64,000 bases of DNA. Source: SZUA-430 sp040381215. GTDB lineage: Bacteria; Pseudomonadota; Alphaproteobacteria; Micropepsales; Micropepsaceae. Positions within the stretch are counted from its first letter, which is position 1; each line of letters starts with the position of its first letter. The position numbers were made by a program, and so were the translations under genes. This document shows positions 10,538 through 20,572 of this stretch, in pieces. Location: positions 1 through 64,000 of the forward strand of contig JBEIHO010000001.1 in assembly GCA_040381215.1 (NCBI GenBank). Reading direction: 5' to 3'. The notes beneath the pieces were generated by a model. The model did no database searches, was not told the origin of the DNA, and saw only the letters and a program-made list of their open reading frames with translations.

Positions 10538-13312
10538 TCAAGCCAAGCCTTGTGTCCCGGCCTTTCCGCGGCCCCGACGCTGTACCCGAATGCCGCCATC
10601 CCCGAGTGCCTCGAGGACCTTGTCGCGGATATCCTGGATACGCTGCGGATGGGTGATTTTGAGCCCATAGACATCCTTGACATAGAACACGTCCACTGCG
10701 CGTTCCCCATAGGTGGTGATCTGGGCAGAGTGGATGGAAAGCCGGGCCACGAAAAGCGCCCGCGTGAGGTCATGGAGCAGGCCGGGGCGATCGCGCCCGT
10801 TGACCTCGATGACCGTGTGCGTGTCCGAAGCCAAGTTATCGACAAGGACTTGCGGCTCGACGCGAAAAGCTTCCTCGCGCTTCCGCACCCCCTTGGCGTC
10901 GATGATCGAACGCGGAACAACCTCACCGGCCAGAACACGCTGCATGGTCTGGCGGATGCGCTCGATGACCCGCGTCTCTGTGATCGGAAGTCCGTTGGCA
11001 TCCTGAACCGAGAACAGGTCGATCGCCATCCCGTCACTGGTCGTGAAGATCTTCGCATCAAGGATGTTGGCGCCGCACATCGCAAACGCGCCTGCGATCC
11101 GCGAAAAGAGACCGGGATGATCTTCGGTGTAGATCGAAATCTCGGTCACGGACCGCCGCTCGTCCACCCGCGCTGCAAGATCGAACTTGTCGGCTCGTCG
11201 GTCGGCATCGCGCATTTGCAGCGCCAGCCTCTCATGCGCATCCGCCTCGAGCGAGATCCAGAAGGCATCATAATGGCGCGCCACGGCACGCTCGCCCTCA
11301 GCTGGATCCCATGCTTTCAGGCGTTGCGCCAGGGCATCCCGAGCCATCCTGACAAGCTGCGGCCGCGCCGTCGCGCTGAAACCGCCCAGCATCTGCGCTT
11401 CAGCTTCGTAGTAAAGCTGTCGCAGCAACTGTCTCTTCCAGCCATTCCAGACCCCGGGTCCGACGGCGCGGATGTCGGCCACCGTCAGGCACAAGAGCAG
11501 CCGCAAGCGCTCGGGAGACTGAACAACGGCCACGAAATCCCGTATCGTCTTGGGATCGGACAGGTCACGCTTCTGCGCGACGTCGCTCATCACGAGATGG
11601 TTGCGAACCAGCCAGGCCACGGTCTCGGTTTCTGCCGCACCCATGCCAAGTCGCGGGCAGAGCGACAAGGCCACGTCCTCGCCCACCTCGGAGTGATCAC
11701 CCTCGCGCCCCTTTGCAATATCGTGCAGCAGGACCGACATGTAGAGCACTTCGCGCGACAGGACCTTGTGGACGATTTCATTCGCGAGCGGATGCTCTTC
11801 CTTGTATTCGCCGCGCTCGATCTTCGCGAGATGCCCGATCGCCCGGATGAGATGCTCGTCGACAGTGTAGTGGTGATACATGTTGAACTGCATCTTGGCG
11901 ACAATGCGCCCGAAATCAGGAACAAAGGCGCCGAAAACACCGGCCTCGTTCATCTGGCGCAAGGCCCTCTCCGCATCCTTTCGCGAGCAAAGCAACTCGA
12001 GAAAAAGCCTGTTCGCTTCAGGATCCGCGCGCAACTTTTCATCGACCAGGTGCAGGTTTCGCGTGACATGCCGCAGCGCATCGGGATGGATATCAACGCC
12101 CTTCTGGTTGGCGATGTGAAACAGCCGGATCATGTTGCATGGATGATCCCGCAGGATCTCGACCCCATCGATGCTTACGCGGTTCTGCTCGACGAAGAAC
12201 CCGTCAGTCCCGGTCCGCCACCGCCCGATGCCGGGGATCATGCGCCCGAAGGACGGCCAGGACTTCTTGTTCTGCGCCTCGAGGGCCGCACAGAAGATGC
12301 GCGTCAGGTCGCCCACCGTCTTCGCCGTGAGAAAGTAGCGCTGCATGAAGCGCTCGACGCCGCGCTCTCCCGCTTCATCGCCAAACCCCAGCCGGCGCGC
12401 GATCTCGACCTGCGCATCGAAGGTCAAACGCTCCTCTGCCCGCCCTGCAACAAGATGCAGGTGGCACCGCACAAGCCACAGGAATTCCTCGGCCTCCTCG
12501 AAGGCGTGCAATTCATCGCGGTTCAGGAACCCGGCCTGCACGAGACCGGACACGTCATCAACACGATAGAGGTACTTCGCTATCCAGTAGAGCGTGTGCA
12601 GGTCCCGCAAGCCGCCCTTGCCGTCCTTGACATTCGGCTCCACCAGATAGCGGCTTTCGCCCGTCATGGCATGCCGCCTCTGACGCTCCGAAAGCTTGGC
12701 CTCGATGAAGTCATTTTGCGCGATCGCCACGATCTCGGACGCAAACCGCGACTTCAGTTCGGTGAAAAGCGGCTGAAACCCGCAGATGAAGCGCGCCTCC
12801 AGCACTGCCGTTCGTATCGTGTGATCGGCCTTCGACAACCGGATGCACTCGTCGATCGACCGCGTTGCATGGCCGACCTTCAGCCCGAGGTCCCACAGAA
12901 GGTAAAGCATGAATTCGACGACACTCTCGCCCCATGCGGTCTGCTTGAAAGGCATCACGAACAGAAGGTCGATATCCGACCCCGGCGCAAGCGCGCCGCG
13001 CCCATAGCCGCCGACCGCCACAATGGAGATACGCTCGGACTCCGTCGGATTCTGAGCGTAGAATGCATGCTTGGTGGTAAAATCGTAGAGCGCATGAATA
13101 AGCGCGTCGATATCCTGTGCGAAGCCTTTGGCGACACCAAGACCGGTGCCCCCGCCCTCCAGCCTCTCACGCATGCGCTGGCGCGCAAGCCCGAGCGCCT
13201 CCTTGAACAAGGGTAACGCCGCCCGACGCAGGCGGGAGACGTCAGCACCCAGGTCCTGAACCGCCGCGGTCAGCTGCGTACGCAGGTCATCCTTGGCGTG
13301 GGGAGCATCCAT
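10538..13312 (-). CDS. glnD: bifunctional [protein-PII] uridylyltransferase/uridylyl-removing enzyme
   Basis: Senses glutamine and modifies PII proteins. About 924 residues. The nucleotidyltransferase motif GGYGRGALAPGSDIDLLFV is at about residue 100, the HD hydrolase motif LLHDIAKGREGDHSEVGED near 505, and two ACT domains occupy the last 200 residues (SIYTEDHPGLFSRIAGAFA and VNGRDRPGLLHDLTRALF). All catalytic motifs are intact. I chose the ATG at 13312; an in-frame TTG at 13336 is possible. It starts shortly after the mutS stop and is probably co-transcribed with it. Confidence 0.96.
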   Translation of the reverse strand: MDAPHAKDDLRTQLTAAVQDLGADVSRLRRAALPLFKEALGLARQRMRERLEGGGTGLGVAKGFAQDIDALIHALYDFTTKHAFYAQNPTESERISIVAVGGYGRGALAPGSDIDLLFVMPFKQTAWGESVVEFMLYLLWDLGLKVGHATRSIDECIRLSKADHTIRTAVLEARFICGFQPLFTELKSRFASEIVAIAQNDFIEAKLSERQRRHAMTGESRYLVEPNVKDGKGGLRDLHTLYWIAKYLYRVDDVSGLVQAGFLNRDELHAFEEAEEFLWLVRCHLHLVAGRAEERLTFDAQVEIARRLGFGDEAGERGVERFMQRYFLTAKTVGDLTRIFCAALEAQNKKSWPSFGRMIPGIGRWRTGTDGFFVEQNRVSIDGVEILRDHPCNMIRLFHIANQKGVDIHPDALRHVTRNLHLVDEKLRADPEANRLFLELLCSRKDAERALRQMNEAGVFGAFVPDFGRIVAKMQFNMYHHYTVDEHLIRAIGHLAKIERGEYKEEHPLANEIVHKVLSREVLYMSVLLHDIAKGREGDHSEVGEDVALSLCPRLGMGAAETETVAWLVRNHLVMSDVAQKRDLSDPKTIRDFVAVVQSPERLRLLLCLTVADIRAVGPGVWNGWKRQLLRQLYYEAEAQMLGGFSATARPQLVRMARDALAQRLKAWDPAEGERAVARHYDAFWISLEADAHERLALQMRDADRRADKFDLAARVDERRSVTEISIYTEDHPGLFSRIAGAFAMCGANILDAKIFTTSDGMAIDLFSVQDANGLPITETRVIERIRQTMQRVLAGEVVPRSIIDAKGVRKREEAFRVEPQVLVDNLASDTHTVIEVNGRDRPGLLHDLTRALFVARLSIHSAQITTYGERAVDVFYVKDVYGLKITHPQRIQDIRDKVLEALGDGGIRVQRRGRGKAGTQGLA

Positions 13313-13343
13313 GGGTCTTACCGGGGGTTCTGGCAACGTCCCG

Positions 13344-16064
13344 TCAGCCTACCTGATCGACCAGCCGCTTCAACTCATAAAGAAGATCCAGCGCCCCCTT
13401 GGGGCTCAGTTCATCCACGTTCAGGACACGCAAGCGCTCCTCGGCCACGCTGTTGCGGGCGGGAGCCGTCCTGTTCGACAGGCTCGCGAACAGCGGCAGG
13501 TCATCAAGCAGCGTCTTGGCCTTGCGCCCTGTATCTCCCTGCTCCAGCGCCCTGAGGACCTCTTCGGCTCGCGCCAGCACGTCATCCGGCAGGCCGGCGA
13601 GCTTCGCCACCTGGATACCGTACGACCGGTCTGCCGCACCCTGCAGGACCTCGTGCAGAAAGACGATGCCTCCACGCCACTCACGCACCCGGACAGTGAC
13701 GTTGGCGATGCCCTCCAGACGCGAGGCAAGGCTGGTGAGCTCATGGTAATGCGTTGCGAACAGGGCGCGAGACCGATTCACATGGTTGAGCCGCTCTACC
13801 GTCGCCCAGGCAATCGAGAGGCCGTCAAAGGTCGCCGTTCCGCGCCCGATTTCGTCCAGGATCACGAGCGACCGCGCCGTCGCCTGGTTCAGGATGGCCG
13901 CCGTCTCGACCATTTCCACCATGAACGTGGAACGCCCGCGCGCCAGGTCGTCTGCGGCACCAACCCGGCTGAAAAGCCGGTCCACAACACCGATCCGCGC
14001 CGAGGATGCCGGCACATAGGACCCCATCTGCGCCATCACGGCGATCAGCGCGTTCTGCCTCAGGAAGGTCGACTTGCCGGCCATGTTGGGTCCGGTGACC
14101 AGCCAGAGCCGGCCCGGGCCATCCTCCGACAGGTTGCATGAATTGGCGACAAAACCCTGCGCCTGCCGTGCCAACGCAGCTTCGACAACAGGATGGCGCC
14201 CGCGCTCGATGGCAAACTCGAACCCCGGGTAGATCACCGGCCTCGAATAGCCCTGCTCCACCGCCAGCACGGCCAATGCCGCAAGCACATCGATCTGCGC
14301 GACGCACCGCGCGACATCGGCAAGCGCAACCGTCGCTGCCTGTATCTGGGCCACCATCTCATCGTGAAGCGCAAGCTCCAGCGAAAGTGCACGTTCGGCT
14401 GCGTCGGCAATACGGCTTGCCAGCGCCGAGAGCTCTGCATTGGTGTACCGCTGCGCCTGCGCGGTGGTCTGGCGATGAATGAAGCTGCGTCCCGTCTCCG
14501 AAGACCGCAGCTTCTCCGCATTCGCCGACGTGATCTCGATGTGATACCCCAGCACATTGTTGTGCTTTACCTTCAGGGACCCGATCCCGGTCTCCTGGCG
14601 CAGCCTTCCTTCCAGATCGACGATCACGAGCCGCGCGTCATCGCGCAGCCGTCGCACATCATCAAGCTCGGGGTGGACGCCTGCAGCAATGAAACCGCCA
14701 TCGCGCGCCACAAGCGGTAACTCGTCGGCGAGATTGCGGACCAGGCTGCCATGAACGCCAGCAAGTGAAGCCTGAGCAGAGACAATCCGCGCGGCCACCA
14801 TGGCCACGACCTCTGGCATCTCCTGCAGGGCAGCCGCGCTGTCCCGCAGCGCATCCGGGATGGCAAACGCATGAACCAGCGCATCACGGACGACGCCGAG
14901 ATCGCGCGGCCCACCACGCCCCACCGACAGCCGCGCCAGCGCACGCGCCATGTCCGGAAGACGTCGGAGCACGCCGCGCACGCGCTCCCTGACGGTTTCC
15001 GAACTGCAGAAGAAGGAAACCGCGTCCAGCCGGGCATTGATGACGGCAACGTCTGTCAGCGGTGACTGGAGCCATTCGGCAATCTCGCGACCGCCAGCAG
15101 CCGTAAGCGTACGATCTATGGTCGACAGCAGGCTGCCCGCATATTCGCCCGACAGCGTCTCGCAGATCTCGAGGTTTCGCCGCGTCGCCGCATCCATCAG
15201 CATCATCCCCGACTGCACCTGCTGCTGCGGCGGACGCAAGGAGGGCAGCCTCCCCTTCTGCGTCAACTCGAGATACGCAAGGACGCCACCCGCAGCCGCA
15301 ATCTCGGCCATCGAGAAGCTGCCGAACCCATCGAGGGCCGTAACCCCGAACTGCCGCTTGAGCAGACGCTCCCCGGCGTCGGCATCCAGCTTGAGCCTCG
15401 AAATGGGCGTGATGCGATCACCCAGTTCCAGCCTGACGTTGGCAACAACCGCATCTTCCAGCATGTTGTCTGCAACCAGCAATTCGGCCGGCGACACGCG
15501 GGACAGCAGAGGCACAAGCGTTCTCGCATCGACCTCCGCGGTCATGAATGTGCCGTCCGTGATGTCGGTCCATGCAAGGGCAAGCGCTCCACCCGCACGC
15601 CCGAGCGCCGCAAGGTAATTGTGCCGGCGCGCGGACAGCAATTGGTCCTCGGTGAGCGTACCCGGCGTGACCACGCGAACCACCTCGCGGGCCACAACTG
15701 ATTTCGAGCCCCGCTTGCGCGCTTCCGCCGGATCCTCGGTTTGCTCGCAGATCGCGACCTTGAAATTTTTCCTTATGAGCGTGAGCAAGTAGCTCTCGGC
15801 AGAATGAACCGGCACCCCACACATGGGAATGTCGGCATCCTGATGCTTGCCCCGCTTTGTCAGCGCAATGTCCAGCGCCGCCGAAGCCTTCACGGCATCA
15901 TCGAAAAACAACTCGTAGAAATCACCCATCCGGTAGAACAGCAGATAGTCGGGATGGGCTTCCTTGATCGACAGATACTGCACCATCATCGGCGTAGCGC
16001 CGCCAGCGCCTGCCTGCGAACCTGCGGCATCCTGTGACGCAAGCGGATTTACCACGCCGCTCAT
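13344..16064 (-). CDS. mutS: DNA mismatch repair protein MutS
   Basis: 906 residues, full length. The N-terminal mismatch-recognition domain has FYRMGDFYELFFDDA (the Phe-x-Glu wedge) near residues 44-58. The ATPase has Walker A GPNMAGKSTFLRQ near 660, Walker B LVILDEIGRGTATFDG near 735, and the FATHYHELT motif. It recognises mismatches and recruits MutL. It is divergent from the malic enzyme gene with about 110 bases between starts. Confidence 0.97.
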   Translation of the reverse strand: MSGVVNPLASQDAAGSQAGAGGATPMMVQYLSIKEAHPDYLLFYRMGDFYELFFDDAVKASAALDIALTKRGKHQDADIPMCGVPVHSAESYLLTLIRKNFKVAICEQTEDPAEARKRGSKSVVAREVVRVVTPGTLTEDQLLSARRHNYLAALGRAGGALALAWTDITDGTFMTAEVDARTLVPLLSRVSPAELLVADNMLEDAVVANVRLELGDRITPISRLKLDADAGERLLKRQFGVTALDGFGSFSMAEIAAAGGVLAYLELTQKGRLPSLRPPQQQVQSGMMLMDAATRRNLEICETLSGEYAGSLLSTIDRTLTAAGGREIAEWLQSPLTDVAVINARLDAVSFFCSSETVRERVRGVLRRLPDMARALARLSVGRGGPRDLGVVRDALVHAFAIPDALRDSAAALQEMPEVVAMVAARIVSAQASLAGVHGSLVRNLADELPLVARDGGFIAAGVHPELDDVRRLRDDARLVIVDLEGRLRQETGIGSLKVKHNNVLGYHIEITSANAEKLRSSETGRSFIHRQTTAQAQRYTNAELSALASRIADAAERALSLELALHDEMVAQIQAATVALADVARCVAQIDVLAALAVLAVEQGYSRPVIYPGFEFAIERGRHPVVEAALARQAQGFVANSCNLSEDGPGRLWLVTGPNMAGKSTFLRQNALIAVMAQMGSYVPASSARIGVVDRLFSRVGAADDLARGRSTFMVEMVETAAILNQATARSLVILDEIGRGTATFDGLSIAWATVERLNHVNRSRALFATHYHELTSLASRLEGIANVTVRVREWRGGIVFLHEVLQGAADRSYGIQVAKLAGLPDDVLARAEEVLRALEQGDTGRKAKTLLDDLPLFASLSNRTAPARNSVAEERLRVLNVDELSPKGALDLLYELKRLVDQVG

Positions 16065-16175
16065 GAGCGTCTCATGCCTGTACAGGACACGCGCACGAGG
16101 CTATTGAGGATGCCAAGGGAACCGCCCTCCAGCAAGACGGGAGAAGCGGGTTGTGTTGAGGACCGAAGTGGACAC

Positions 16176-18437
16176 ATGTCGAAAAAGCGACCATTTACCG
16201 ATCAGGAAGCGCTTCTCTTTCACGCCCACCCCAAGCCTGGCAAGATTGAAATTCGGCCATCCAAGCCGATGGCCACGCAGCGCGACCTGAGCCTCGCCTA
16301 TTCCCCCGGTGTTGCAGTCCCGGTGCGGGCCATCGCCGAAGATCCATCCACAGTTTATGACTACACCGCCCGCGGGAATCTCGTGGCAGTGATCTCCAAC
16401 GGCACCGCCATTCTCGGCCTTGGGGATCTCGGACCACTCGCATCGAAGCCCGTGATGGAAGGAAAGGCAGTCCTCTTCAAGCGGTTCGCCGACGTCGACT
16501 CGATCGACCTCGAGGTGGACACCCGGGACATCGACGCATTCATCAACTGCGTGCGCTATCTCGGCCCCACATTTGGCGGCATCAACCTCGAGGACATCAA
16601 GGCACCGGATTGTTTCGTCATCGAACAGCGCCTGCGCGAGCTGATGAACATACCGGTATTCCATGACGATCAGCACGGAACGGCGATCATCACGGCGGCC
16701 GGATTGATAAACGCCCTTCACTTGACAGGCCGCGATATCCGAACGGCCCGCATGGTGGTGAACGGAGCCGGCGCTGCAGGAATAGCCTGTCTTGAACTGA
16801 TCAAGGCCATGGGGATGCCCCATGAAAACGCCATTCTATGCGACACAAAAGGACCGATCTGGCGTGGCCGCACCGAGGGCATGAACCAGTGGAAGTCTGC
16901 ACACGCAGTCGACACCGCCACAAGAACACTCGCTGACGCCGTAAGGGGTGCAGACATACTTCTGGGCCTGTCGGTCAAAGGTGCCATGACCGCCGACATG
17001 GTCCGCTCAATGGCACCCAAGCCGATCATATTCGCCTGCGCCAATCCCGACCCGGAAATAACGCCCGAGGAAGTAGCCGCCGTCCGATCGGATGCCATCG
17101 TCGCCACAGGCCGCTCGGACTACCCGAACCAGGTCAACAATGTTCTCGGGTTCCCTTACATTTTCCGGGGCGCCCTTGACGTTCGCGCACGCACGATCAA
17201 CGAGCCAATGAAGATTGCCGCAGCCAAGGCGCTCGCTGAACTCGCTCGTGAGGACGTCCCCGACGAGGTAGCGGCGGCCTATCACGCATCTCGCCCCAAA
17301 TTTGGGCCTGAATACATCATCCCGGTTCCCTTCGATCCTCGCCTGATTTCGACAGTGCCCGTGGCTGTCGCCCGTGCTGCCATGGAAACGGGCGTGGCCC
17401 AGAAACCGATTGCGGATCTTGACCGATACGCAAACGAGCTCGCCTCGCGCCTCGATCCGGTCGCATCGATCGTGCAGCGGGTCGTCGCTCGCGTTCGCAT
17501 GGACCCAAAACGCATTGTCTTTGCAGAAGGTGAGGAAGAGGCCGTGATCCGCGCCGCCCTCGCCTACCAGAATTCAGGCCTCGGAAAGGCAACACTGGTC
17601 GGCAACCCGGAACGCATTCGCGACACCGCGCGCGAGGCAGGCCTCGAGGACATCGACGAACTCGAAATCGTCTTCGGTCGCGAAAGCAGCCGCACGACCC
17701 AATATGCCCAGGCCCTTTACGAGCGAAAACAGCGCCAGGGCGCCCTCTTCCGCGACTGCGCCAGACAGGTCACCTACGACCGAAACATCTTCGCGGCCTC
17801 GATGGTGGCAGCAGGTCATGCCGACGCGATGGTAACCGGCGTCACGCGCCATTACTCGGTAGCACTCGGCGACGTGCGCCAGGTCATCGACCCGAAGCCC
17901 GGTGAGCGTGTCGTCGGCGTCTCCATCATCCTGCACTCCGGCCGGACCGTCTTTGTCGGCGACACCAATGTGCATGAGATGCCGACAGCAGAGGAACTGG
18001 CCGACATCACCGTGCAGACGGCAGCAGTAGCCCGCCGTTTCGGATACGAACCGCGCGTCGCCTTGCTGGCCTATTCGACATTTGGCCAACCCTGGGGCGA
18101 ACGCTCCCAGCGCGTTCGCGAAGCCGTCGAGTTGCTCGACCGGCGCGGCGTGGATTTCGAATACGACGGCGAGATGAACGCCGACATCGCGCTCGATATG
18201 GAGCGCATGGCGCGCTACCCGTTCTGTCGCCTGAAGGGACCCGCCAACGTGCTCATCATGCCGGCAATCCACTCAGCGTCGATTTCGACCACGATGACAG
18301 AAGTCATTGGGGGAGCCACGGTGATCGGACCACTTCTCGTTGGCCTGTCGAAGTCGGTTCAGATTGCCCCGCTCGGCGGCCGCATGAGCGACATCGTCAA
18401 CATGGCGGCACTTGCTGCCTACAACATTTCGAACTGA
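16176..18437 (+). CDS. maeB: NADP-dependent malic enzyme with C-terminal phosphotransacetylase-like domain
   Basis: About 753 residues. The malic domain at about 20-150 has SLAYSPGVAVPVRAI and FHDDQHGTAI. The NAD(P)-binding domain follows (VVNGAGAAGIACLEL). Residues about 430-750 are a phosphate acetyl/butyryltransferase-like domain (IVFAEGEEEAVIRAA). It decarboxylates malate to pyruvate; the fused domain is usually regulatory in MaeB enzymes. The frame is open from 16074, but the product of the family begins MSKKRPFTDQ, so I chose the ATG at 16176. gloB follows after 2 bases. Confidence 0.95.
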   Translation: MSKKRPFTDQEALLFHAHPKPGKIEIRPSKPMATQRDLSLAYSPGVAVPVRAIAEDPSTVYDYTARGNLVAVISNGTAILGLGDLGPLASKPVMEGKAVLFKRFADVDSIDLEVDTRDIDAFINCVRYLGPTFGGINLEDIKAPDCFVIEQRLRELMNIPVFHDDQHGTAIITAAGLINALHLTGRDIRTARMVVNGAGAAGIACLELIKAMGMPHENAILCDTKGPIWRGRTEGMNQWKSAHAVDTATRTLADAVRGADILLGLSVKGAMTADMVRSMAPKPIIFACANPDPEITPEEVAAVRSDAIVATGRSDYPNQVNNVLGFPYIFRGALDVRARTINEPMKIAAAKALAELAREDVPDEVAAAYHASRPKFGPEYIIPVPFDPRLISTVPVAVARAAMETGVAQKPIADLDRYANELASRLDPVASIVQRVVARVRMDPKRIVFAEGEEEAVIRAALAYQNSGLGKATLVGNPERIRDTAREAGLEDIDELEIVFGRESSRTTQYAQALYERKQRQGALFRDCARQVTYDRNIFAASMVAAGHADAMVTGVTRHYSVALGDVRQVIDPKPGERVVGVSIILHSGRTVFVGDTNVHEMPTAEELADITVQTAAVARRFGYEPRVALLAYSTFGQPWGERSQRVREAVELLDRRGVDFEYDGEMNADIALDMERMARYPFCRLKGPANVLIMPAIHSASISTTMTEVIGGATVIGPLLVGLSKSVQIAPLGGRMSDIVNMAALAAYNISN

Positions 18438-18439
18438 CA

Positions 18440-19204
18440 ATGACCGACATCCACCTGGTTCCCTGCCTGAACGACAACTATGCCTACCTGATACACGAAC
18501 AGCGAACGAAGTCGGTCGCCGTCGTCGACCCATCCGAGGCCGCACCCGTGATCGATGCGCTTCAGGCCAGAGGGCTGAAGCTGACCCACATCCTGAACAC
18601 GCATCACCACTTCGACCACACGGGTGGAAACCTCGAACTGAAGGAGCGCACGGGCGCAAGGATCATCGGGCCGCGCGCAGATGCCGACAGGATACCGGGC
18701 ATCGATATTCAGGTCGGAGAAGGCGATCTCCTCGCAATCGGCACCGCAATTGCCCGCGTATTCGACATCCCGGCGCACACGCGAGGCCACATCGCCTTCT
18801 GGTTCGAAGAGGACAAGGCCGTGTTCACCGGCGATACGATGTTTGCAATGGGTTGCGGTCGCTTGTTCGAAGGAACACCCGCGCAAATGTGGACCAGCCT
18901 GTCGAAGCTTGCGCGTTTGCCCGCCGACACGCGGGTCTATTGCGGCCACGAATACACCCAATCCAATGGACGTTTCGCGCTCTCGCTTGAACCGGAAAAC
19001 ACCGATCTGGTGCAGCGAATGAAGCAGGTGAACGAACTGCGGGAGAAGGGTCTGCCGACCATCCCCTCGACCATAGGGCTTGAGCTGAAGACCAACCCAT
19101 TCCTGAGGCCCTCCAGCAGCGAACTCCGCCGCTCGCTGTCGATGGAAAACGCGGAGACGGTCGAGGTGTTCGCCGAAACACGCCGACGCAAGGATGTGTT
19201 TTGA
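18440..19204 (+). CDS. gloB: hydroxyacylglutathione hydrolase (glyoxalase II)
   Basis: 254-residue metallo-beta-lactamase-fold enzyme that hydrolyses S-lactoylglutathione to D-lactate and glutathione. The binuclear metal motif is ILNTHHHFDHTGG near residues 52-64. Further ligands are in FTGDTMFAMGCGRLFEG and VYCGHEYTQSN. The C-terminal HAGH domain ends near NPFLRPSS. It follows maeB by 2 bases and overlaps the cupin gene by 4. Confidence 0.96.
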   Translation: MTDIHLVPCLNDNYAYLIHEQRTKSVAVVDPSEAAPVIDALQARGLKLTHILNTHHHFDHTGGNLELKERTGARIIGPRADADRIPGIDIQVGEGDLLAIGTAIARVFDIPAHTRGHIAFWFEEDKAVFTGDTMFAMGCGRLFEGTPAQMWTSLSKLARLPADTRVYCGHEYTQSNGRFALSLEPENTDLVQRMKQVNELREKGLPTIPSTIGLELKTNPFLRPSSSELRRSLSMENAETVEVFAETRRRKDVF

Positions 19205-19641
19205 CCGACCGACCCGGCAGCACGGCTGATGCCATCATTCGCAGGCTTGGCCTCGCCCCGCATCCGGAAGGCGGTTGTTTCCGCGAGACCTTCCGGGATC
19301 CGGCGCTCTCGGGCGGAAGATCCGCATCGACGGCCATTCTCTACCTTCTGAAGGAGGGCGAGATATCACGCTGGCACCGCGTCGATGCCGCGGAAGTTTG
19401 GCACTGGTATGCGGGCGCACCTCTGGAAATTGGCCTGTCGTCAGACGGCAGGACGCACGAGACCCATATCGTCGGGAACCGGATCGAACAGGGCGAGTTG
19501 CCCCAGTTCGTTGTCCCGGCCCATGCCTGGCAGATGGCGCGATCGCTGGGCGAATACACTCTGGTAGGGTGTACCGTTGCTCCCGGGTTCGAGTTCACAG
19601 GCTTTGAAATGGCTGCGCCTGGCTGGCGCCCCGGCGACTAG
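19201..19641 (+). CDS. cupin-superfamily protein (DUF985 type)
   Basis: 146 residues. LAPHPEGGCFRETFRD at the start, then LYLLKEGEISRWHRVDAAEVWHWY and VGCTVAPGFEFTGFEMA, are the hallmarks of the DUF985 cupin family, whose substrate is unknown. The start is TTG in a TTGA overlap with the gloB stop, so translation is likely coupled. It ends tail-to-tail with the minus-strand gene at 19638, overlapping by 4 bases. Confidence 0.88.
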   Translation: MTDRPGSTADAIIRRLGLAPHPEGGCFRETFRDPALSGGRSASTAILYLLKEGEISRWHRVDAAEVWHWYAGAPLEIGLSSDGRTHETHIVGNRIEQGELPQFVVPAHAWQMARSLGEYTLVGCTVAPGFEFTGFEMAAPGWRPGD

Positions 19642-20426
19642 CGTCGGCCGAATTGGGCAAGCTGGCGCTGGATGATGCCCGAAGCCGGTCTCCCGCCCAT
19701 CCCCAGGCTTGGGGTGAACGTGACAACAAGGACATCGCCCTGCCTGAAGGGAAGAACAGCGGCACCGGACACAAAACGGATCCGCTTGAGCGAGACACCT
19801 GCCGCATCGCGGCCAGGGCCCGAGCGGATCCAGTTGAGCAACGCAGTCCCCGCATTCCTTATGGAATCAAACAGCAGGCCCCGCACCACAGGATCCCGGG
19901 CAGCGGCAGCCCAATCCGCCTCGAGGATCACCACCCGCCCCGTCTCGGCACGCACCTGCGCCATGATGCCGGACGCATAGTCCTGCACCATCGCCATTGG
20001 CGGGGCGTTGGACCTCAGCGGCTGTGCCGGCCTCCGATCAGGAGCAACAGGAACCCCTCGCCTGTTATCGGGCGTGAACAGCGTTATGCCGCCAAGCGCT
20101 GATATCCGAAGGACCACGAACTGGTCCTCCCTCACCAGAAGCCTGTCACCGCCCGCTGCCGGCGCCCACCGCAGGACGAGGATTTCCTCGCTCCCATCGA
20201 ATTTCAGCTTCGGAGCCTCGCCCGTCAGGTCCAGCACGAAACCGATGGAAGTGAATTCAGAACTGTAATGGGCAAGAGCAGGCAGGTCCCGCTCAAACGC
20301 GCGCGAAGCCTGAGGGCCCATCCCGACCAGAAGGGCAAGCGCGACAAGGATCACCCTCAACCAGGATCGCAAAACTGGCTCCAAACCAAACGCAGCACTG
20401 GGCCTTCGCCCCCAACGGCGGCCCAC
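19638..20426 (-). CDS. secreted protein of unknown function (possibly DUF4908)
   Basis: 262 residues from a GTG. A hydrophobic stretch at about 22-40 (VILVALALLVGMGPQASRAF) looks like a signal peptide with an AxA-like cleavage near 42; initiation nearer this segment is possible. The mature part contains LKFDGSEEILVLRWAP and LGGITLFTPDNRRGVP. These remind me of the alphaproteobacterial DUF4908 family, but I am only moderately sure. No catalytic motif is visible. Role unknown, probably periplasmic. Confidence 0.75.
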   Translation of the reverse strand: MGRRWGRRPSAAFGLEPVLRSWLRVILVALALLVGMGPQASRAFERDLPALAHYSSEFTSIGFVLDLTGEAPKLKFDGSEEILVLRWAPAAGGDRLLVREDQFVVLRISALGGITLFTPDNRRGVPVAPDRRPAQPLRSNAPPMAMVQDYASGIMAQVRAETGRVVILEADWAAAARDPVVRGLLFDSIRNAGTALLNWIRSGPGRDAAGVSLKRIRFVSGAAVLPFRQGDVLVVTFTPSLGMGGRPASGIIQRQLAQFGRR

Positions 20427-20491
20427 ACCAACGCCCCTTCAACGTCATGATTTATCGGCCGAGATCATGGCAACAATGTGTTTCGACCGCA

Positions 20492-20510
20492 GGCAACCAT
20501 GATGGTTGCC
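20492..20510. promoter_or_regulatory. perfect 8-bp inverted repeat upstream of 20426
   Basis: GGCAACCA-TGA-TGGTTGCC is a perfect dyad in the 146-base gap between phaB and the minus-strand unknown gene. It is 66 bases upstream of that gene's start, which suits an operator. No T-run follows on either strand, so a terminator is less likely. Confidence 0.45.
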
Positions 20511-20540
20511 GTAAGGTAAAATAAGCCATGCAGGACGGAA

Positions 20541-20565
20541 GGCGGATCTGGCAGCCAGACCCGCC
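20541..20565 (-). terminator. hairpin downstream of phaB
   Basis: On the minus strand an 11-bp stem with one G-U pair and a 3-base loop lies 8 bases past the phaB stop. There is no clear U tract after it, so it may be a transcript-stabilising 3' hairpin rather than an efficient intrinsic terminator. Confidence 0.5.
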
Positions 20566-20572
20566 CTCAGCC

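Noticed and set aside
10550..13216. 888-codon open frame antisense to glnD
   Set aside because: It mirrors glnD exactly, has no domain I recognise and a Arg/His/Asp-rich composition typical of antisense frames in GC-rich DNA.
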